Shown here: positions 24,993-34,028 of the stretch, piece by piece | Numbering within the stretch: position 1 is the first letter of the stretch | How the letters are laid out: each line of letters begins with the position of its first letter | Assembly: GCF_027483985.1 (NCBI RefSeq) | Contig: NZ_JAIXTJ010000042.1 | Coordinates: forward strand, 186,001-250,000 | Source: Flavobacterium sp. | Lineage (GTDB): Bacteria > Bacteroidota > Bacteroidia > Flavobacteriales > Flavobacteriaceae | Direction: 5' to 3' | DNA length: 64,000 nucleotides | Position numbers and translations under genes: made by a program | The notes under the pieces: model-generated | Seen by the model: only the letters and a program-made list of their open reading frames with translations | What the model was told of the DNA's origin: nothing | Databases searched by the model: none

Positions 24993-25894
24993 TACAGCCA
25001 GTCTATCGGTTTTTCTAATACTTTGATTAATTTTTCTTCTTCGCTTCCAACTTCTGGATGATGATCGTAAACCCATTGCACATTTGGTGGTAAACTCATC
25101 AAAATACTTTCGATTCTTCCGTTGGTTTTTAGTCCGAAAAGTGTGCCTTTATCGTGCACTAAATTGAATTCTACATAACGACCGCGACGGATTTCTTGCC
25201 AAGTTCGTTGTGCTTCTGTATAAGGTAAATCTTTTCTTTTTTCTAAAATTGGAACATAGGCTTGAAGAAAACTATTGCCAACTTCGGTTACGAAATTGTA
25301 CCAATCTTCCATTTTCATTTCTTCGGTTTCTTTGCAATAATCGAAGAATAATCCGCCAAGTCCGCGAGCTTCATTTCTATGTGCGTTCCAAAAATAAGCA
25401 TCGCATTGTTTTTTATATTTTGGATAAAACTCTGTATTGTGTTTGTCGCAAGCTGTTTTGCAAGTTTGATGAAAATGAATAGCATCTTCTTCAAATAAAT
25501 AATAAGGTGTTAAATCTTGTCCGCCACCAAACCATGAATTTATAATTTCACCATTTTCGTTATACATTTCAAAATAACGCCAATTTGCGTGAACGGTTGG
25601 TGCCATTGGATTTTTGGGATGAATCACTAAACTCAATCCGCAAGCAAAGAAATCGGCTTCGCCAACGTTGAACATTTTTTGCATTGCTTCGGGTAATTTT
25701 CCGTGCACTGCTGAAATGTTTACGCCACCTTTTTCGATTACGTTTCCGTTTTCTATAACTCGTGTTCTTCCGCCGCCGCCTTCTGGACGTTCCCAAATGT
25801 CTTCGCGGAATTTAGCTTTTCCTTCGACTGCTTCTAATCCGGCAACGATTTGGTCTTGAAGATTTTGTATGTATTGGTAGAATTTATTTTTCAT
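24992..25894 (-). CDS. hemF: Oxygen-dependent coproporphyrinogen III oxidase
   Basis: HemF converts coproporphyrinogen III to protoporphyrinogen IX using O2. The protein has 300 residues from MKNKFYQYIQ; the 13 extra upstream codons (to 25933) lack family similarity. Family motifs are WERPEGGGGRTRVIENG, EKGGVNISAVHG, NWRYFEMYNENG, SWFGGGQDLTPYYLFEED and EARGLGGLFFDYC. Its use of O2 fits aerobic growth. It lies in the hem cluster downstream of hemE and a GNAT gene. Confidence 0.95.
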   Translation of the reverse strand: MKNKFYQYIQNLQDQIVAGLEAVEGKAKFREDIWERPEGGGGRTRVIENGNVIEKGGVNISAVHGKLPEAMQKMFNVGEADFFACGLSLVIHPKNPMAPTVHANWRYFEMYNENGEIINSWFGGGQDLTPYYLFEEDAIHFHQTCKTACDKHNTEFYPKYKKQCDAYFWNAHRNEARGLGGLFFDYCKETEEMKMEDWYNFVTEVGNSFLQAYVPILEKRKDLPYTEAQRTWQEIRRGRYVEFNLVHDKGTLFGLKTNGRIESILMSLPPNVQWVYDHHPEVGSEEEKLIKVLEKPIDWL

Positions 25895-25954
25895 TATTTT
25901 AAGCTTAAAGCTAATAGCGTTCTGCCGTTTCACGACAGTTGTCCAAAGTTCTTT

Positions 25955-26380
25955 TTATTTTTTCTTACAATATATCTTACTGTCTTTAAGTTTAAACCCA
26001 ACACTTGAATATAAATTTATTGCAGCCAATCTATGGTCTTCAGTAAAAAGAAGTATTTCAGAAAGTTCTTTTTCTTCACCTACTTCAACTAATAAGTTTA
26101 TTAATTTTCTTCCTATTCCTTTTCCACGTGAAGCTAAGTCTACAACTACATCTTCAATCCAACCCTTGTTTCCAGATATAACTTTGTAAGTACACATTAA
26201 TGCAATTCCAATTATTTTATTATTATCCTCGCAATATGCAACTGTAATTTGGTTTTTTTTATTCAATATTTCTTCAAGATCCAACTGAATTTTGTTTGGA
26301 CTTAATTGACGAAATAATTCAGAAACTTGCTCTTTAATGTCTGTATTTAAATCATTTTTGTTTAAAATAGCAGCTTTCAT
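25955..26380 (-). CDS. GNAT family N-acetyltransferase
   Basis: This is a 141-residue acetyl-CoA-dependent acetyltransferase. The acetyl-CoA loop is SRGKGIGRKLINLLVE (Q/RxxGxG/A type) at about 88-103, preceded by the strand WIEDVVVDLA and followed by LFTEDHRLAAINLYSSVGFK, the usual motif B. The substrate is unknown. It sits between hemE and hemF but has no known role in haem synthesis. Confidence 0.88.
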   Translation of the reverse strand: MKAAILNKNDLNTDIKEQVSELFRQLSPNKIQLDLEEILNKKNQITVAYCEDNNKIIGIALMCTYKVISGNKGWIEDVVVDLASRGKGIGRKLINLLVEVGEEKELSEILLFTEDHRLAAINLYSSVGFKLKDSKIYCKKK

Positions 26381-26492
26381 TTCTTTTTAGTGTTTTAAAA
26401 AATACAATTTTATTGAGTTATAATTTTATTTCAAATTAAAGTTATAATTTTCTGGGAACACGATAGAATTACTCAAAACTTTCTGCTAACAG

Positions 26493-27518
26493 CTATTGTT
26501 TATACTCCTTAACCGCTTCAATAAAAGCCTTCGCGTGATCTACAGGAATATTTGGTAAAATTCCGTGACCTAGATTTACTATATAATTGTCTTTTCCGAA
26601 TTCGTCTATCATTTCGTGTACCATTTTCTTGATGGTTGGAATTGGTGATAACAATCTAGATGGATCAAAATTCCCTTGTAATGTGATTTTTCCGCCTGTT
26701 AAATAACGTGCGTTTCTTGCTGAACAAGTCCAATCTACACCAAGTGCTGAGGCTTTACTTTTCGCCATATCGTTTAATGCAAACCAACATCCTTTTCCGA
26801 AAACAATAACTTTAGTATCTTCAGCTAAAGCGTCTACAATTTGGTTGATGTATTTCCAAGAGAATTCTTGATAATCTACTGGCGATAACATTCCGCCCCA
26901 AGAATCAAAAATCTGAACTGCATTTACTCCTGATTTTACTTTTTCTTTTAAATATAGAATCGTTGTATCGGTGATTTTTTGCAATAATGTATGTGCTGCA
27001 ATAGGATTTGAAAAGCAAAATCCTTTCGCCGTATCAAAACTTTTAGATCCTTTTCCTTCGACGCAATAGCAAAAAATGGTCCAAGGTGAACCTGCAAAAC
27101 CAATAAGCGGAACCTCATCGTTCAACATTTCTTTGGTCAATTTGATGGCATCAAAAACGTAACCTAATGTTTCATTAACGTCTGGAACAATAACTTGATT
27201 TACTTGTTCCATTGTACGAATTGGATTTGGAATAATTGGTCCCAAATTGTCTTTCAATTCAACGTGAATTCCCATTGCGCGCGGCACAACCAAAATATCA
27301 GAAAATAAAATCGCTGCATCTGGTTTTACAATTCGTATTGGTTGAACTGTAATTTCTGCTGCTAATTCTGGAGTTTCGCAACGTGTGAAAAAATCGTATT
27401 TATCACGTAAAGCTCTAAATTCTGGTAAATACCTTCCGGCTTGACGCATCATCCAAACTGGTGGACGTTCTACGGTTTCATTGTTTAATGCTCTTAAAAA
27501 TAGGTCGTTTTTAATCAT
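26493..27518 (-). CDS. hemE: Uroporphyrinogen decarboxylase
   Basis: HemE removes four carboxyl groups from uroporphyrinogen III to give coproporphyrinogen III. It has 341 residues, full length. Signature segments are [20 protein letters not shown] (N-terminal) and [16 protein letters not shown], with the conserved [14 protein letters not shown] carrying the catalytic Asp and [14 protein letters not shown] near the C-terminus. Confidence 0.97.
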   Translation of the reverse strand: MIKNDLFLRALNNETVERPPVWMMRQAGRYLPEFRALRDKYDFFTRCETPELAAEITVQPIRIVKPDAAILFSDILVVPRAMGIHVELKDNLGPIIPNPIRTMEQVNQVIVPDVNETLGYVFDAIKLTKEMLNDEVPLIGFAGSPWTIFCYCVEGKGSKSFDTAKGFCFSNPIAAHTLLQKITDTTILYLKEKVKSGVNAVQIFDSWGGMLSPVDYQEFSWKYINQIVDALAEDTKVIVFGKGCWFALNDMAKSKASALGVDWTCSARNARYLTGGKITLQGNFDPSRLLSPIPTIKKMVHEMIDEFGKDNYIVNLGHGILPNIPVDHAKAFIEAVKEYKQ

Positions 27519-27519
27519 G

Positions 27520-27558
27520 AGTTTAAAAGTTTATGAGTTTAAAAGTTTAAAAGTTGTT
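27520..27558. repeat. Short AT-rich repeat GAGTTTAAAAGTTTA upstream of hemE
   Basis: GAGTTTAAAAGTTT occurs twice, followed by AAAAGTT, in the hemD-hemE spacer. It resembles the degenerate motifs that fill other spacers of this cluster. No function can be claimed. Confidence 0.45.
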
Positions 27559-27574
27559 GCCTTTGAAACTTAAA

Positions 27575-28246
27575 CTAATTTTTATAATATTCTGTAACTT
27601 CATCAATTACATTTTCAACCGATGGTTTGTCTGCAATTATGATGTTTTTTACTTTTTTATTTTCTAATGCTTCTGCGGTGGTTTCTCCGATGCAAAAGCA
27701 CATTTCTTCTTTTATAGTATTCAATTTGAAATAACTCTCAACTCCTGATGGACTAAAAAATAATATGCCATCTATCTTTTCTTTAATTTTTTTTGAAGTG
27801 ATATTGGTTTCATAAACTTCGATTTCGTTGAATGTTATCTCGTTTTCTTTTAGTGTATTTGGTAAAACATCTCTACGTAAATTTCCGCTGAAAAAGGTAT
27901 AACTTTCTTTTCCATAAATTAACGAAATGATTTCTGCTAAATCAGCGGCATAACCTGTGTAGGCGATAACATTAAATCCGTTTTCCGTCAATAAATCTTT
28001 GGTTTTCATTCCAACAGAAAAAACATTTTTGCTTTTTAATTCATTGCATTTTGGATGTTGTAAAACACTTTGAACTGCATTTTGACTGGTAAAAATTAGA
28101 TTATCATTTACTTTTGAAAGTTCAAAATTCTTGATATTGGTTTCGATAAAATCTTCTTCTATTAGATGAATATTGGCGTCAAGTAACTCTTGCTTTTGAT
28201 TTGGTAAAAGCTTTTTGGTAGATAGTATGTTGATTTGTTTTGTCAT
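27575..28246 (-). CDS. hemD: Uroporphyrinogen-III synthase
   Basis: HemD closes hydroxymethylbilane to uroporphyrinogen III with inversion of ring D. It has 223 residues from MTKQINILSTKKLL (an ATG five codons upstream is possible). HemD is poorly conserved; visible family features are the bilobed alpha/beta pattern with LIFTSQNAVQSVL, NVFSVGMKTKDLL, and FFSPSGVESYFK followed by CFCIGETTAEALE. Position between hemC and hemE confirms it. Confidence 0.92.
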   Translation of the reverse strand: MTKQINILSTKKLLPNQKQELLDANIHLIEEDFIETNIKNFELSKVNDNLIFTSQNAVQSVLQHPKCNELKSKNVFSVGMKTKDLLTENGFNVIAYTGYAADLAEIISLIYGKESYTFFSGNLRRDVLPNTLKENEITFNEIEVYETNITSKKIKEKIDGILFFSPSGVESYFKLNTIKEEMCFCIGETTAEALENKKVKNIIIADKPSVENVIDEVTEYYKN

Positions 28247-28283
28247 TAATTTTTGGAACAAAGATTTAAGAAATCAGAGAAAT

Positions 28284-29210
28284 TTATTTTTTTAGCGTCT
28301 TTTTAATTTCAGCCATTAATTCTGTTCCGCCATTATTTAAAATTTCCTGAGCTGCATTGAAACCAAGTTTTTTCCATTCTGAAATGTCCACTACTTTTTC
28401 TATTTGTTGTTTTTGCTTTCCGTCGATAGATAATAAAACTCCTTTGAAACTGATAATATCTTCTTTCTCATTATAGGTTGCAATTGCTCCTATTGGTGCA
28501 GTACATCCACCTTCCAATGTTTTTAGAAATTGTCTTTCTATATAAGTACAAATTTCGGTTTCGATATGATTTAGTTGTGAAAGTGCGTCTAAAGTAAATT
28601 CATCTTCAGCCATTGCAACAACTAACATTGCGCCTTGTGCTGGCGCGGGAATCATCCAATCTAAATTGATATAATTCTCAGGTTTTAAGTTGATTCTTTC
28701 TAAACCTGCAGCAGCAAAAACGGCTCCATTCCAATCATTTTCATCTAATTTTTGCATTCTAGTATTTACATTTCCGCGTAAATCTACTACGTTGTGGTTT
28801 GGATATTTGTTCCACCACATTGCTTGACGGCGCAAACTTCCTGTTGCGATTGTTCCATTAGATTCTAAAAAATCTAGGTTTCCTTTGTGAACCAAAATGT
28901 CTAAAATATTAGCTCTTTCCAAAACTGCTGCTTGCACAATTCCTATTGGAAGTGCTGTTGGAACATCTTTCATTGAATGCACTGCAATATCAACTTGACC
29001 GTTAATCATTGCAATGTCTAATGTTTTGGTGAAAATTCCGGTGATTCCTAATTCGTAAAGTGGTTTGTCAAGAATGATATCACCTTGCGATTTTACGGCT
29101 ATAATTTCGGTTTTATAACCTAAATCGTTGAGTTGTTTTTGAACGGTGTGTGCTTGCCAAAGTGCTAATTCACTATCACGAGTTCCTATACGTATTGTTT
29201 TTTCAGACAT
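28284..29210 (-). CDS. hemC: Hydroxymethylbilane synthase (porphobilinogen deaminase)
   Basis: HemC joins four porphobilinogens into hydroxymethylbilane on a dipyrromethane cofactor. It has 308 residues. Recognisable segments are RIGTRDSELALWQAHTVQ, HSMKDVPTALP, ATGSLRRQAMWW and FAAAGLERI. The cofactor-binding Cys lies in LKTLEGGCTAPIGA. It follows hemA in the same direction. Confidence 0.97.
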   Translation of the reverse strand: MSEKTIRIGTRDSELALWQAHTVQKQLNDLGYKTEIIAVKSQGDIILDKPLYELGITGIFTKTLDIAMINGQVDIAVHSMKDVPTALPIGIVQAAVLERANILDILVHKGNLDFLESNGTIATGSLRRQAMWWNKYPNHNVVDLRGNVNTRMQKLDENDWNGAVFAAAGLERINLKPENYINLDWMIPAPAQGAMLVVAMAEDEFTLDALSQLNHIETEICTYIERQFLKTLEGGCTAPIGAIATYNEKEDIISFKGVLLSIDGKQKQQIEKVVDISEWKKLGFNAAQEILNNGGTELMAEIKKTLKK

Positions 29211-29275
29211 TTTATTCTTTTTTGAACCATTAAGGAATTAAGGTTCATTAAGGTTTATTATTGTGAAATTTTATT

Positions 29276-30535
29276 TTATAAAAATGATTTCTCTTGTTCT
29301 AATTGAAATACTTTTTCAATCCATTCAATACCTTCTTCCATTGAGTCACCTTCTTTTAAATGGTTTACAAAGTGGTTCGTGATTTTTTGAATGATTCTAT
29401 TACTGATTAATTCAGCTTGTTGTTCGTCAAAATTAGATAATTTTTTGCGTTGAAAATTTAATTCTCCATCTTTTATAGAGTTTAATTTTTCTTTTAAGGC
29501 GTGAATGGTTGGTGCAAACTTTCTGTTTTTAGACCAAGTAATGAATTCTTCTTTAATTTCTTCAATAATTGCTTCAGCTTGAGGAATATGTAGCTTTCTG
29601 TTTTCAAGAGTTTCATCCGTCATTTGTGATAAATGATCCATATGAATCAATGTAACACCTTCAACATCATTTACATTTTCGTTCACATTTTTAGGAATTG
29701 ACAAATCTAAAATCAATAATGGTTTTTTAAGATTTAAAATCGCTTTATCAACCGTCGGATTTTGTGCACCTGTTGCCACTACAACAACATCGGCTTTTTG
29801 CAATTCTAATTGTAAGTCAGCGTAATCTTTTACAATCACATTTAATTTCTGAGCTAATTTTTCAGCTTTATCTTTAGTACGATTTATTAAAGTAATTTGC
29901 TCGTGTTTGGTATGTTTTACAAGGTTTTCGCAAGTATTTCTTCCGATTTTTCCGGTTCCAAAAAGTAAGATATTTTTGTTTGCTATATTTTCAACATTTC
30001 TAAAAATATATTGAACAGATGCGAAAGAGACCGATGTTGCTCCAGAAGAAATTTCGGTTTCTGTCTTAATTTTTTTGCTTGCTTGAATAACTGAATTTAC
30101 TAATCTTTCAAGAAATGAATTAACCATTCCATTAGATTTACTTTCGTTGAAAGCGGTTTTTATTTGGCTAATAATTTCAAAATCTCCAAGAATTTGACTG
30201 TCTAAACCTGTTCCAACTCGGAACATATGATTAATTGCTTCGTGATTCTTATAGATGTATGCAACTTCTTGAAATTCTTCTACAGAACCTTGACTATTAG
30301 CACATAAAAGTTTAATTAATTGATACGGATGTTGTGCAAAACCATAAATTTCAGTTCGATTGCAAGTAGAAGTAACGATTAAAGAATCAATTCCTTCTGC
30401 TTCCGCTTGAATAAGTAAAGTTGCTTTTGCTTGTGCGTTTAAACTAAATTTTCCTCTAATTGCTGCATCTGCTTTTTTATAACTCAAGCCCAATGCGTAA
30501 AATGAAGTAGATTTTGTAGTGTTAAAATTTTCCAT
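29276..30535 (-). CDS. hemA: Glutamyl-tRNA reductase
   Basis: HemA reduces Glu-tRNA to glutamate-1-semialdehyde, the first step of the C5 route to haem. It has 419 residues. The catalytic Cys58 lies in TSTCNRTEIYGF, the NADPH-binding domain starts at LLFGTGKIGRNTCENL, and ATGAQNPTVDKAIL and a C-terminal dimerisation helix follow. It heads the minus-strand hem cluster with its own promoter and diverges from the AraC regulator. hemL, the next enzyme, is not in the window. Confidence 0.97.
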   Translation of the reverse strand: MENFNTTKSTSFYALGLSYKKADAAIRGKFSLNAQAKATLLIQAEAEGIDSLIVTSTCNRTEIYGFAQHPYQLIKLLCANSQGSVEEFQEVAYIYKNHEAINHMFRVGTGLDSQILGDFEIISQIKTAFNESKSNGMVNSFLERLVNSVIQASKKIKTETEISSGATSVSFASVQYIFRNVENIANKNILLFGTGKIGRNTCENLVKHTKHEQITLINRTKDKAEKLAQKLNVIVKDYADLQLELQKADVVVVATGAQNPTVDKAILNLKKPLLILDLSIPKNVNENVNDVEGVTLIHMDHLSQMTDETLENRKLHIPQAEAIIEEIKEEFITWSKNRKFAPTIHALKEKLNSIKDGELNFQRKKLSNFDEQQAELISNRIIQKITNHFVNHLKEGDSMEEGIEWIEKVFQLEQEKSFL

Positions 30536-30560
30536 ATATGTACTTTACCTAAAAGTGAAA

Positions 30561-30568
30561 CAAAATTA
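30561..30568 (-). promoter_or_regulatory. -7 box of hemA (TAATTTTG)
   Basis: On the minus strand this reads TAATTTTG, an exact TAnnTTTG match 25 bases before the hemA ATG. Confidence 0.55.
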
Positions 30569-30637
30569 TTATTATAGTTATTATAAAAGTAACGCTTGAA
30601 GGACTTTTTGTATCGCTGTGCGAATTTTTAAACCTTA

Positions 30638-30670
30638 TTTGCCTTTTTAGCGTTATTTATTATAAATTTG
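30638..30670 (+). promoter_or_regulatory. Promoter of the AraC regulator gene (TTTG-N21-TAAATTTG)
   Basis: TTTG at 30638-30641 and TAAATTTG at 30663-30670 with 21 bases between fit the Bacteroidota -33/-7 pattern. The leader would be 60-90 bases, depending on which of two ATGs is used. Confidence 0.6.
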
Positions 30671-30739
30671 TAATGAAATCAACTCTTTTGAATCTTCTTA
30701 TGTAGATTAATTCTAAATAAGAGGTTGCAGTAATTTCAG

Positions 30740-31633
30740 ATGTATATACGAAAAAATATCGCTATGGGTTCACAAGAAGAAATAAAAATTGAAAATGATT
30801 TTATTTTAATTCGTTTTCAAAATGACGGAAATGAGAATTTTCACATAAAAAAGCCTATTGCTCAAGGACTTATTCAATTTCATTTTGGGATTAAAGGAAA
30901 AGCAAAATTTGTATTCAATGAAGGAAATTATGCATTAGATTTGAAAGAAGAGAAGGCACTTTTATTTTACAATCCGCAAAAAGAGTTGCCTTTAAATTTA
31001 GAATTAGCTCCAAATTCTTGGATAATTTCTGTTATAATATCTATTCAAAAGTTTCACGGATTGTTTTCAAATGAATCAGAACACATCCCATTTTTAAGCG
31101 AAGAAAATAAAGATAAAAAATATTATAAAGAAACCGATATTAGTCCGTCGATGGCAATTGTATTGAGTCAGTTGTTTCATTATAATTTGAATCCGTCTAT
31201 TAAAAACCTATATTATAAAGGAAAAGGATATGAATTATTAAGTTTGTATTTTAATCGTTCTGAAGATCCAAATGCCGAGCAATGTCCTTTTTTAATAGAT
31301 GATGAAAAAATCAAAATCAAAAAAGCAAAAGAAATCATCATACATAATATGGCCGAACCACCAGGTTTAGAAGAACTAGCAGAACAAGTTGGATTAAGTT
31401 TGAAAAAACTAAAAATTGGCTTCAAGCAAATTTATGGTGATACAGTTTACGGCTTTCTATTTGATTATAAAATGGATTATGCTAGACAACTATTAGATTC
31501 TGGTTCTTATAATGTAAATGAAGTTGGATTAAAAATTGGTTACAGCACCGGAAGTCATTTTATAGCCGCATTCAAGAAAAAATTTGCAACGACACCAAAA
31601 AAATATTTAATGTCAATAAATCCAAATACATAA
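30740..31633 (+). CDS. AraC-family transcriptional regulator next to the hem genes
   Basis: This is a 297-residue regulator (289 if the internal ATG at 30764 is used). An N-terminal ligand-binding domain of beta-strand pattern (HIKKPIAQGLIQFHFGIKG) is followed by a C-terminal double helix-turn-helix (about 195-295: PPGLEELAEQVGLSLKKLKIGFKQIYG and NVNEVGLKIGYSTGSHFIAAFKKKFATTPKKYL). The domain order resembles PchR-type siderophore regulators. It diverges from hemA and precedes hemH, so control of haem or iron genes is a reasonable inference; the effector is unknown. Confidence 0.9.
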   Translation: MYIRKNIAMGSQEEIKIENDFILIRFQNDGNENFHIKKPIAQGLIQFHFGIKGKAKFVFNEGNYALDLKEEKALLFYNPQKELPLNLELAPNSWIISVIISIQKFHGLFSNESEHIPFLSEENKDKKYYKETDISPSMAIVLSQLFHYNLNPSIKNLYYKGKGYELLSLYFNRSEDPNAEQCPFLIDDEKIKIKKAKEIIIHNMAEPPGLEELAEQVGLSLKKLKIGFKQIYGDTVYGFLFDYKMDYARQLLDSGSYNVNEVGLKIGYSTGSHFIAAFKKKFATTPKKYLMSINPNT

Positions 31634-31730
31634 TAACATCAATTTCGTATATCAAACAATCGATAAATAATTATTAAAAAATAAAGTAAAAGAAAGTAAT
31701 AATTTACTTTTACAAAAAAAATAACAACCA

Positions 31731-32747
31731 ATGAAAGGAGTATTATTAGTAAATTTAGGTTCACCAGAAAGTCCAACACCAAAAGATGTTAAGCCTTACT
31801 TAGACGAATTTTTAATGGATAAATACGTAATTGACGTTCCGTTTTTATTACGTGCTTTGCTAGTTCGTGGAATAATTTTGCAAACAAGACCTAAAAAATC
31901 TGCCGAAGCCTATGCTAGAATTTGGACAGACGAAGGTTCACCGTTGATAGTAATTTCTAAAAGAATGCATAAGAAAGTTCAAGCACTAGTTGATGTTCCT
32001 GTAGCTTTATCTATGCGTTATGGAACAATGACCATCTTAAAAGGATTACAAGAATTACACGATAAAGGTGTAACGGAAGTAATGTTAATGCCTTTATATC
32101 CTCAACACGCAATGGCATCAACAACTACAATTGTGGTTCTAGCCGAAGAACTTCGCGCTAAGCATTTTCCTCAAATGAAATTTACAAATGTTCCAGCATT
32201 TTATAATAAACAAGAATACATTCAGGCGCTTGCTAATTCAATGAAAAAACATTTGGAAGGATTTGAATACGATCATTTATTGTTTTCATATCACGGAATT
32301 CCAAAACGTCATATTCGTAAAACCGATGTTACCAAATCACATTGTAAAATGGATAGATCTTGTTGTAACACGCCATCGCCTGCTCACGAATTTTGTTACA
32401 GTCATCAATGTTATGAAACTACAAAACAAGTTGTGAAGTTGTTAGGAATTCCAGAAGGAAAATACAGTCAAACCTTTCAATCTCGTTTAGCAGGTGACAA
32501 ATGGTTAACGCCTTATACTGATGTTGAAATCAACAAAATGCCTGAAAAAGGAATCAAGAAATTGGCAGTGGTAACTCCAGCATTCGTGTCTGATTGTTTA
32601 GAAACTTTAGAAGAAATTGCAATGGAAGCTAATGAAGAGTTTTTACACCACGGTGGAGAAGAATTTATGGCTATTCCTTGTATGAACGACGATGACGAAT
32701 GGTGCGGCGTTGTAGCAAAATGGATTGAGGATTTTAAGAAAAGATAG
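31731..32747 (+). CDS. hemH: Ferrochelatase
   Basis: HemH inserts Fe(II) into protoporphyrin IX (or coproporphyrin III in Gram-positives). It has 338 residues. Motifs are MKGVLLVNLGSPESPTPKDVKPYL, the active-site FSYHGIPKRH and YSQTFQSRLAGDKWLTPYTD, and VVTPAFVSDCLETLEEI. A Cys-containing insertion (CKMDRSCCNTPSPAHEFCYSHQCYE) resembles sites that bind a 2Fe-2S cluster or metal in some ferrochelatases. It is followed by a lipoprotein and hemJ in one direction. Confidence 0.97.
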   Translation: MKGVLLVNLGSPESPTPKDVKPYLDEFLMDKYVIDVPFLLRALLVRGIILQTRPKKSAEAYARIWTDEGSPLIVISKRMHKKVQALVDVPVALSMRYGTMTILKGLQELHDKGVTEVMLMPLYPQHAMASTTTIVVLAEELRAKHFPQMKFTNVPAFYNKQEYIQALANSMKKHLEGFEYDHLLFSYHGIPKRHIRKTDVTKSHCKMDRSCCNTPSPAHEFCYSHQCYETTKQVVKLLGIPEGKYSQTFQSRLAGDKWLTPYTDVEINKMPEKGIKKLAVVTPAFVSDCLETLEEIAMEANEEFLHHGGEEFMAIPCMNDDDEWCGVVAKWIEDFKKR

Positions 32748-32754
32748 AGATCTT

Positions 32755-33429
32755 ATGAAATTTTACTTTTTAATTTTTTTAAGTTTTATTCTTTTTTCTT
32801 GTTCTAAGAAAACAGATTCTGATAGTAAGACATTAGAAAGTAAAACTTTGGATTCAACAACAAAAAAGAGTGCTGAACAGAAAACTTCAGCTAGTGATAG
32901 TTATCAAGCAGGATTTAATTTAACACATAATATTGAAGTCGATTCTATTGATGGAAAACCAATGAAATTTTACATTGACAACAAAAATTGTGACTCCTTA
33001 GCAATTGCATTTTATTATGGAAAATATCGACCAACAGATGACAATTTAACCGAAAATCTTTTGGCCTTATCCTCTACAAATGATAAAAATCTGAGACCTT
33101 TTTATCGATGGATTCTAGATAAAACAATTGAAATATCTGATGGTGCTTTAGCCGAATATCCGGGTGTTCCGGCAAGAAAATATGCTGAAAAATTTCCTGA
33201 AGAATTATTTAATTTTTTAGATTCAGATGCCAGTAAAACTAGATATTCAAACTGGACCGATATTATTTCTTATAGTGGATTCTATGAAAATGATGATTAT
33301 AATAAACCTAAACTAATTAGAACAAAAATGGAAGCTGAAATGATAAAAAACAGCTCTACAAAACTGCAAAACAGAATTGCAAAATTTACATCAGATTGTT
33401 TTCCTGATGTTAATAAAATTGACCAATAA
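32755..33429 (+). CDS. Lipoprotein of unknown function between hemH and hemJ
   Basis: This is a 224-residue lipoprotein from MKFYFLIFLSFILFSC (lipobox Cys16); the upstream in-frame start lies in hemH. After an S/T/K-rich linker (about 20-50) there is a mostly helical domain with IAFYYGKYRPTDDNLTENLLALSS and FYRWILDKTIEISDGALAEYPG. I do not recognise the family. It ends one base into the hemJ start codon (TAATG), so translation is coupled to hemJ. Confidence 0.7.
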   Translation: MKFYFLIFLSFILFSCSKKTDSDSKTLESKTLDSTTKKSAEQKTSASDSYQAGFNLTHNIEVDSIDGKPMKFYIDNKNCDSLAIAFYYGKYRPTDDNLTENLLALSSTNDKNLRPFYRWILDKTIEISDGALAEYPGVPARKYAEKFPEELFNFLDSDASKTRYSNWTDIISYSGFYENDDYNKPKLIRTKMEAEMIKNSSTKLQNRIAKFTSDCFPDVNKIDQ

Positions 33430-33968
33430 TGGAACTCTACAACTACATAAAATCACTTCATTTAATATTTGTAATCACTTGGTTTGCAGGATTATTTTAT
33501 ATTGTTCGTCTGTTTGTTTATCAAATTGAAGCCAACCAAAAAACTTCGCCTGAAAGAGAAATATTGTTAAACCAATACAAAATAATGACCTATCGCCTAT
33601 GGTTTATAATCACTTGGCCAAGCGCAGTTTTAGCAACATTATTTGCAGCTTGGTTATTGTTTTTGATGCCTGCTTGGTTGCAAATGCCTTGGATGCACGT
33701 GAAACTCGGATTTGTTTTGGCGTTGTTTTTGTACCATTTAAAATGTCACCAAATTTATAAGCAATTGCAAAATGACAAATTCAACTATTCGTCTAATTAT
33801 ATGCGCCTTTGGAATGAAGGTGCCACAATTATTTTATTTGCTGTAGTTTTTTTAGTAATATTAAAAAATGCTTTCAATTGGATTTATGGCGTAATCGGAA
33901 TCTTTTTATTCTCGATTTTAATTATGCTCGGATTCAAATTTTATAAAAGAATAAGGGAAAAGAAGTAA
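33429..33968 (+). CDS. hemJ: Protoporphyrinogen IX oxidase HemJ
   Basis: HemJ is a membrane enzyme that oxidises protoporphyrinogen IX, replacing HemG or HemY in many bacteria. It has 179 residues with about four or five helices. The family start is present: YIKSLHLIFVITWFAGLFYIVRLFVY with the conserved His11. WFIITWPSAVLA and WMHVKLGFVLALFLYHLKCHQ follow with a second conserved His. It overlaps the preceding lipoprotein stop by one base and is in the hemH unit, completing the late steps of haem synthesis. Confidence 0.93.
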   Translation: MELYNYIKSLHLIFVITWFAGLFYIVRLFVYQIEANQKTSPEREILLNQYKIMTYRLWFIITWPSAVLATLFAAWLLFLMPAWLQMPWMHVKLGFVLALFLYHLKCHQIYKQLQNDKFNYSSNYMRLWNEGATIILFAVVFLVILKNAFNWIYGVIGIFLFSILIMLGFKFYKRIREKK

Positions 33969-34024
33969 TTAGTAATTAGTGAAGAGTAAGTAGCTATTCA
34001 CTAATCACTATTCACTAATCACTA
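33964..34024. repeat. Dispersed ~60-base self-complementary repeat, copy A
   Basis: AGTAATTAGTAATTAGTGAA ... CTATTCACTAATCACT arms fold back on each other. It overlaps the hemJ stop and ends 4 bases before the kinase start. A similar copy in the same orientation lies at 60415-60475 in the ATP synthase operon. Confidence 0.75.
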
Positions 34025-34028
34025 CAAA

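Noticed and set aside
30536..30739. Riboswitch or small RNA in the hemA-AraC spacer
   Set aside because: The region is explained by two divergent promoters; I found no stable structure beyond AT-rich sequence.
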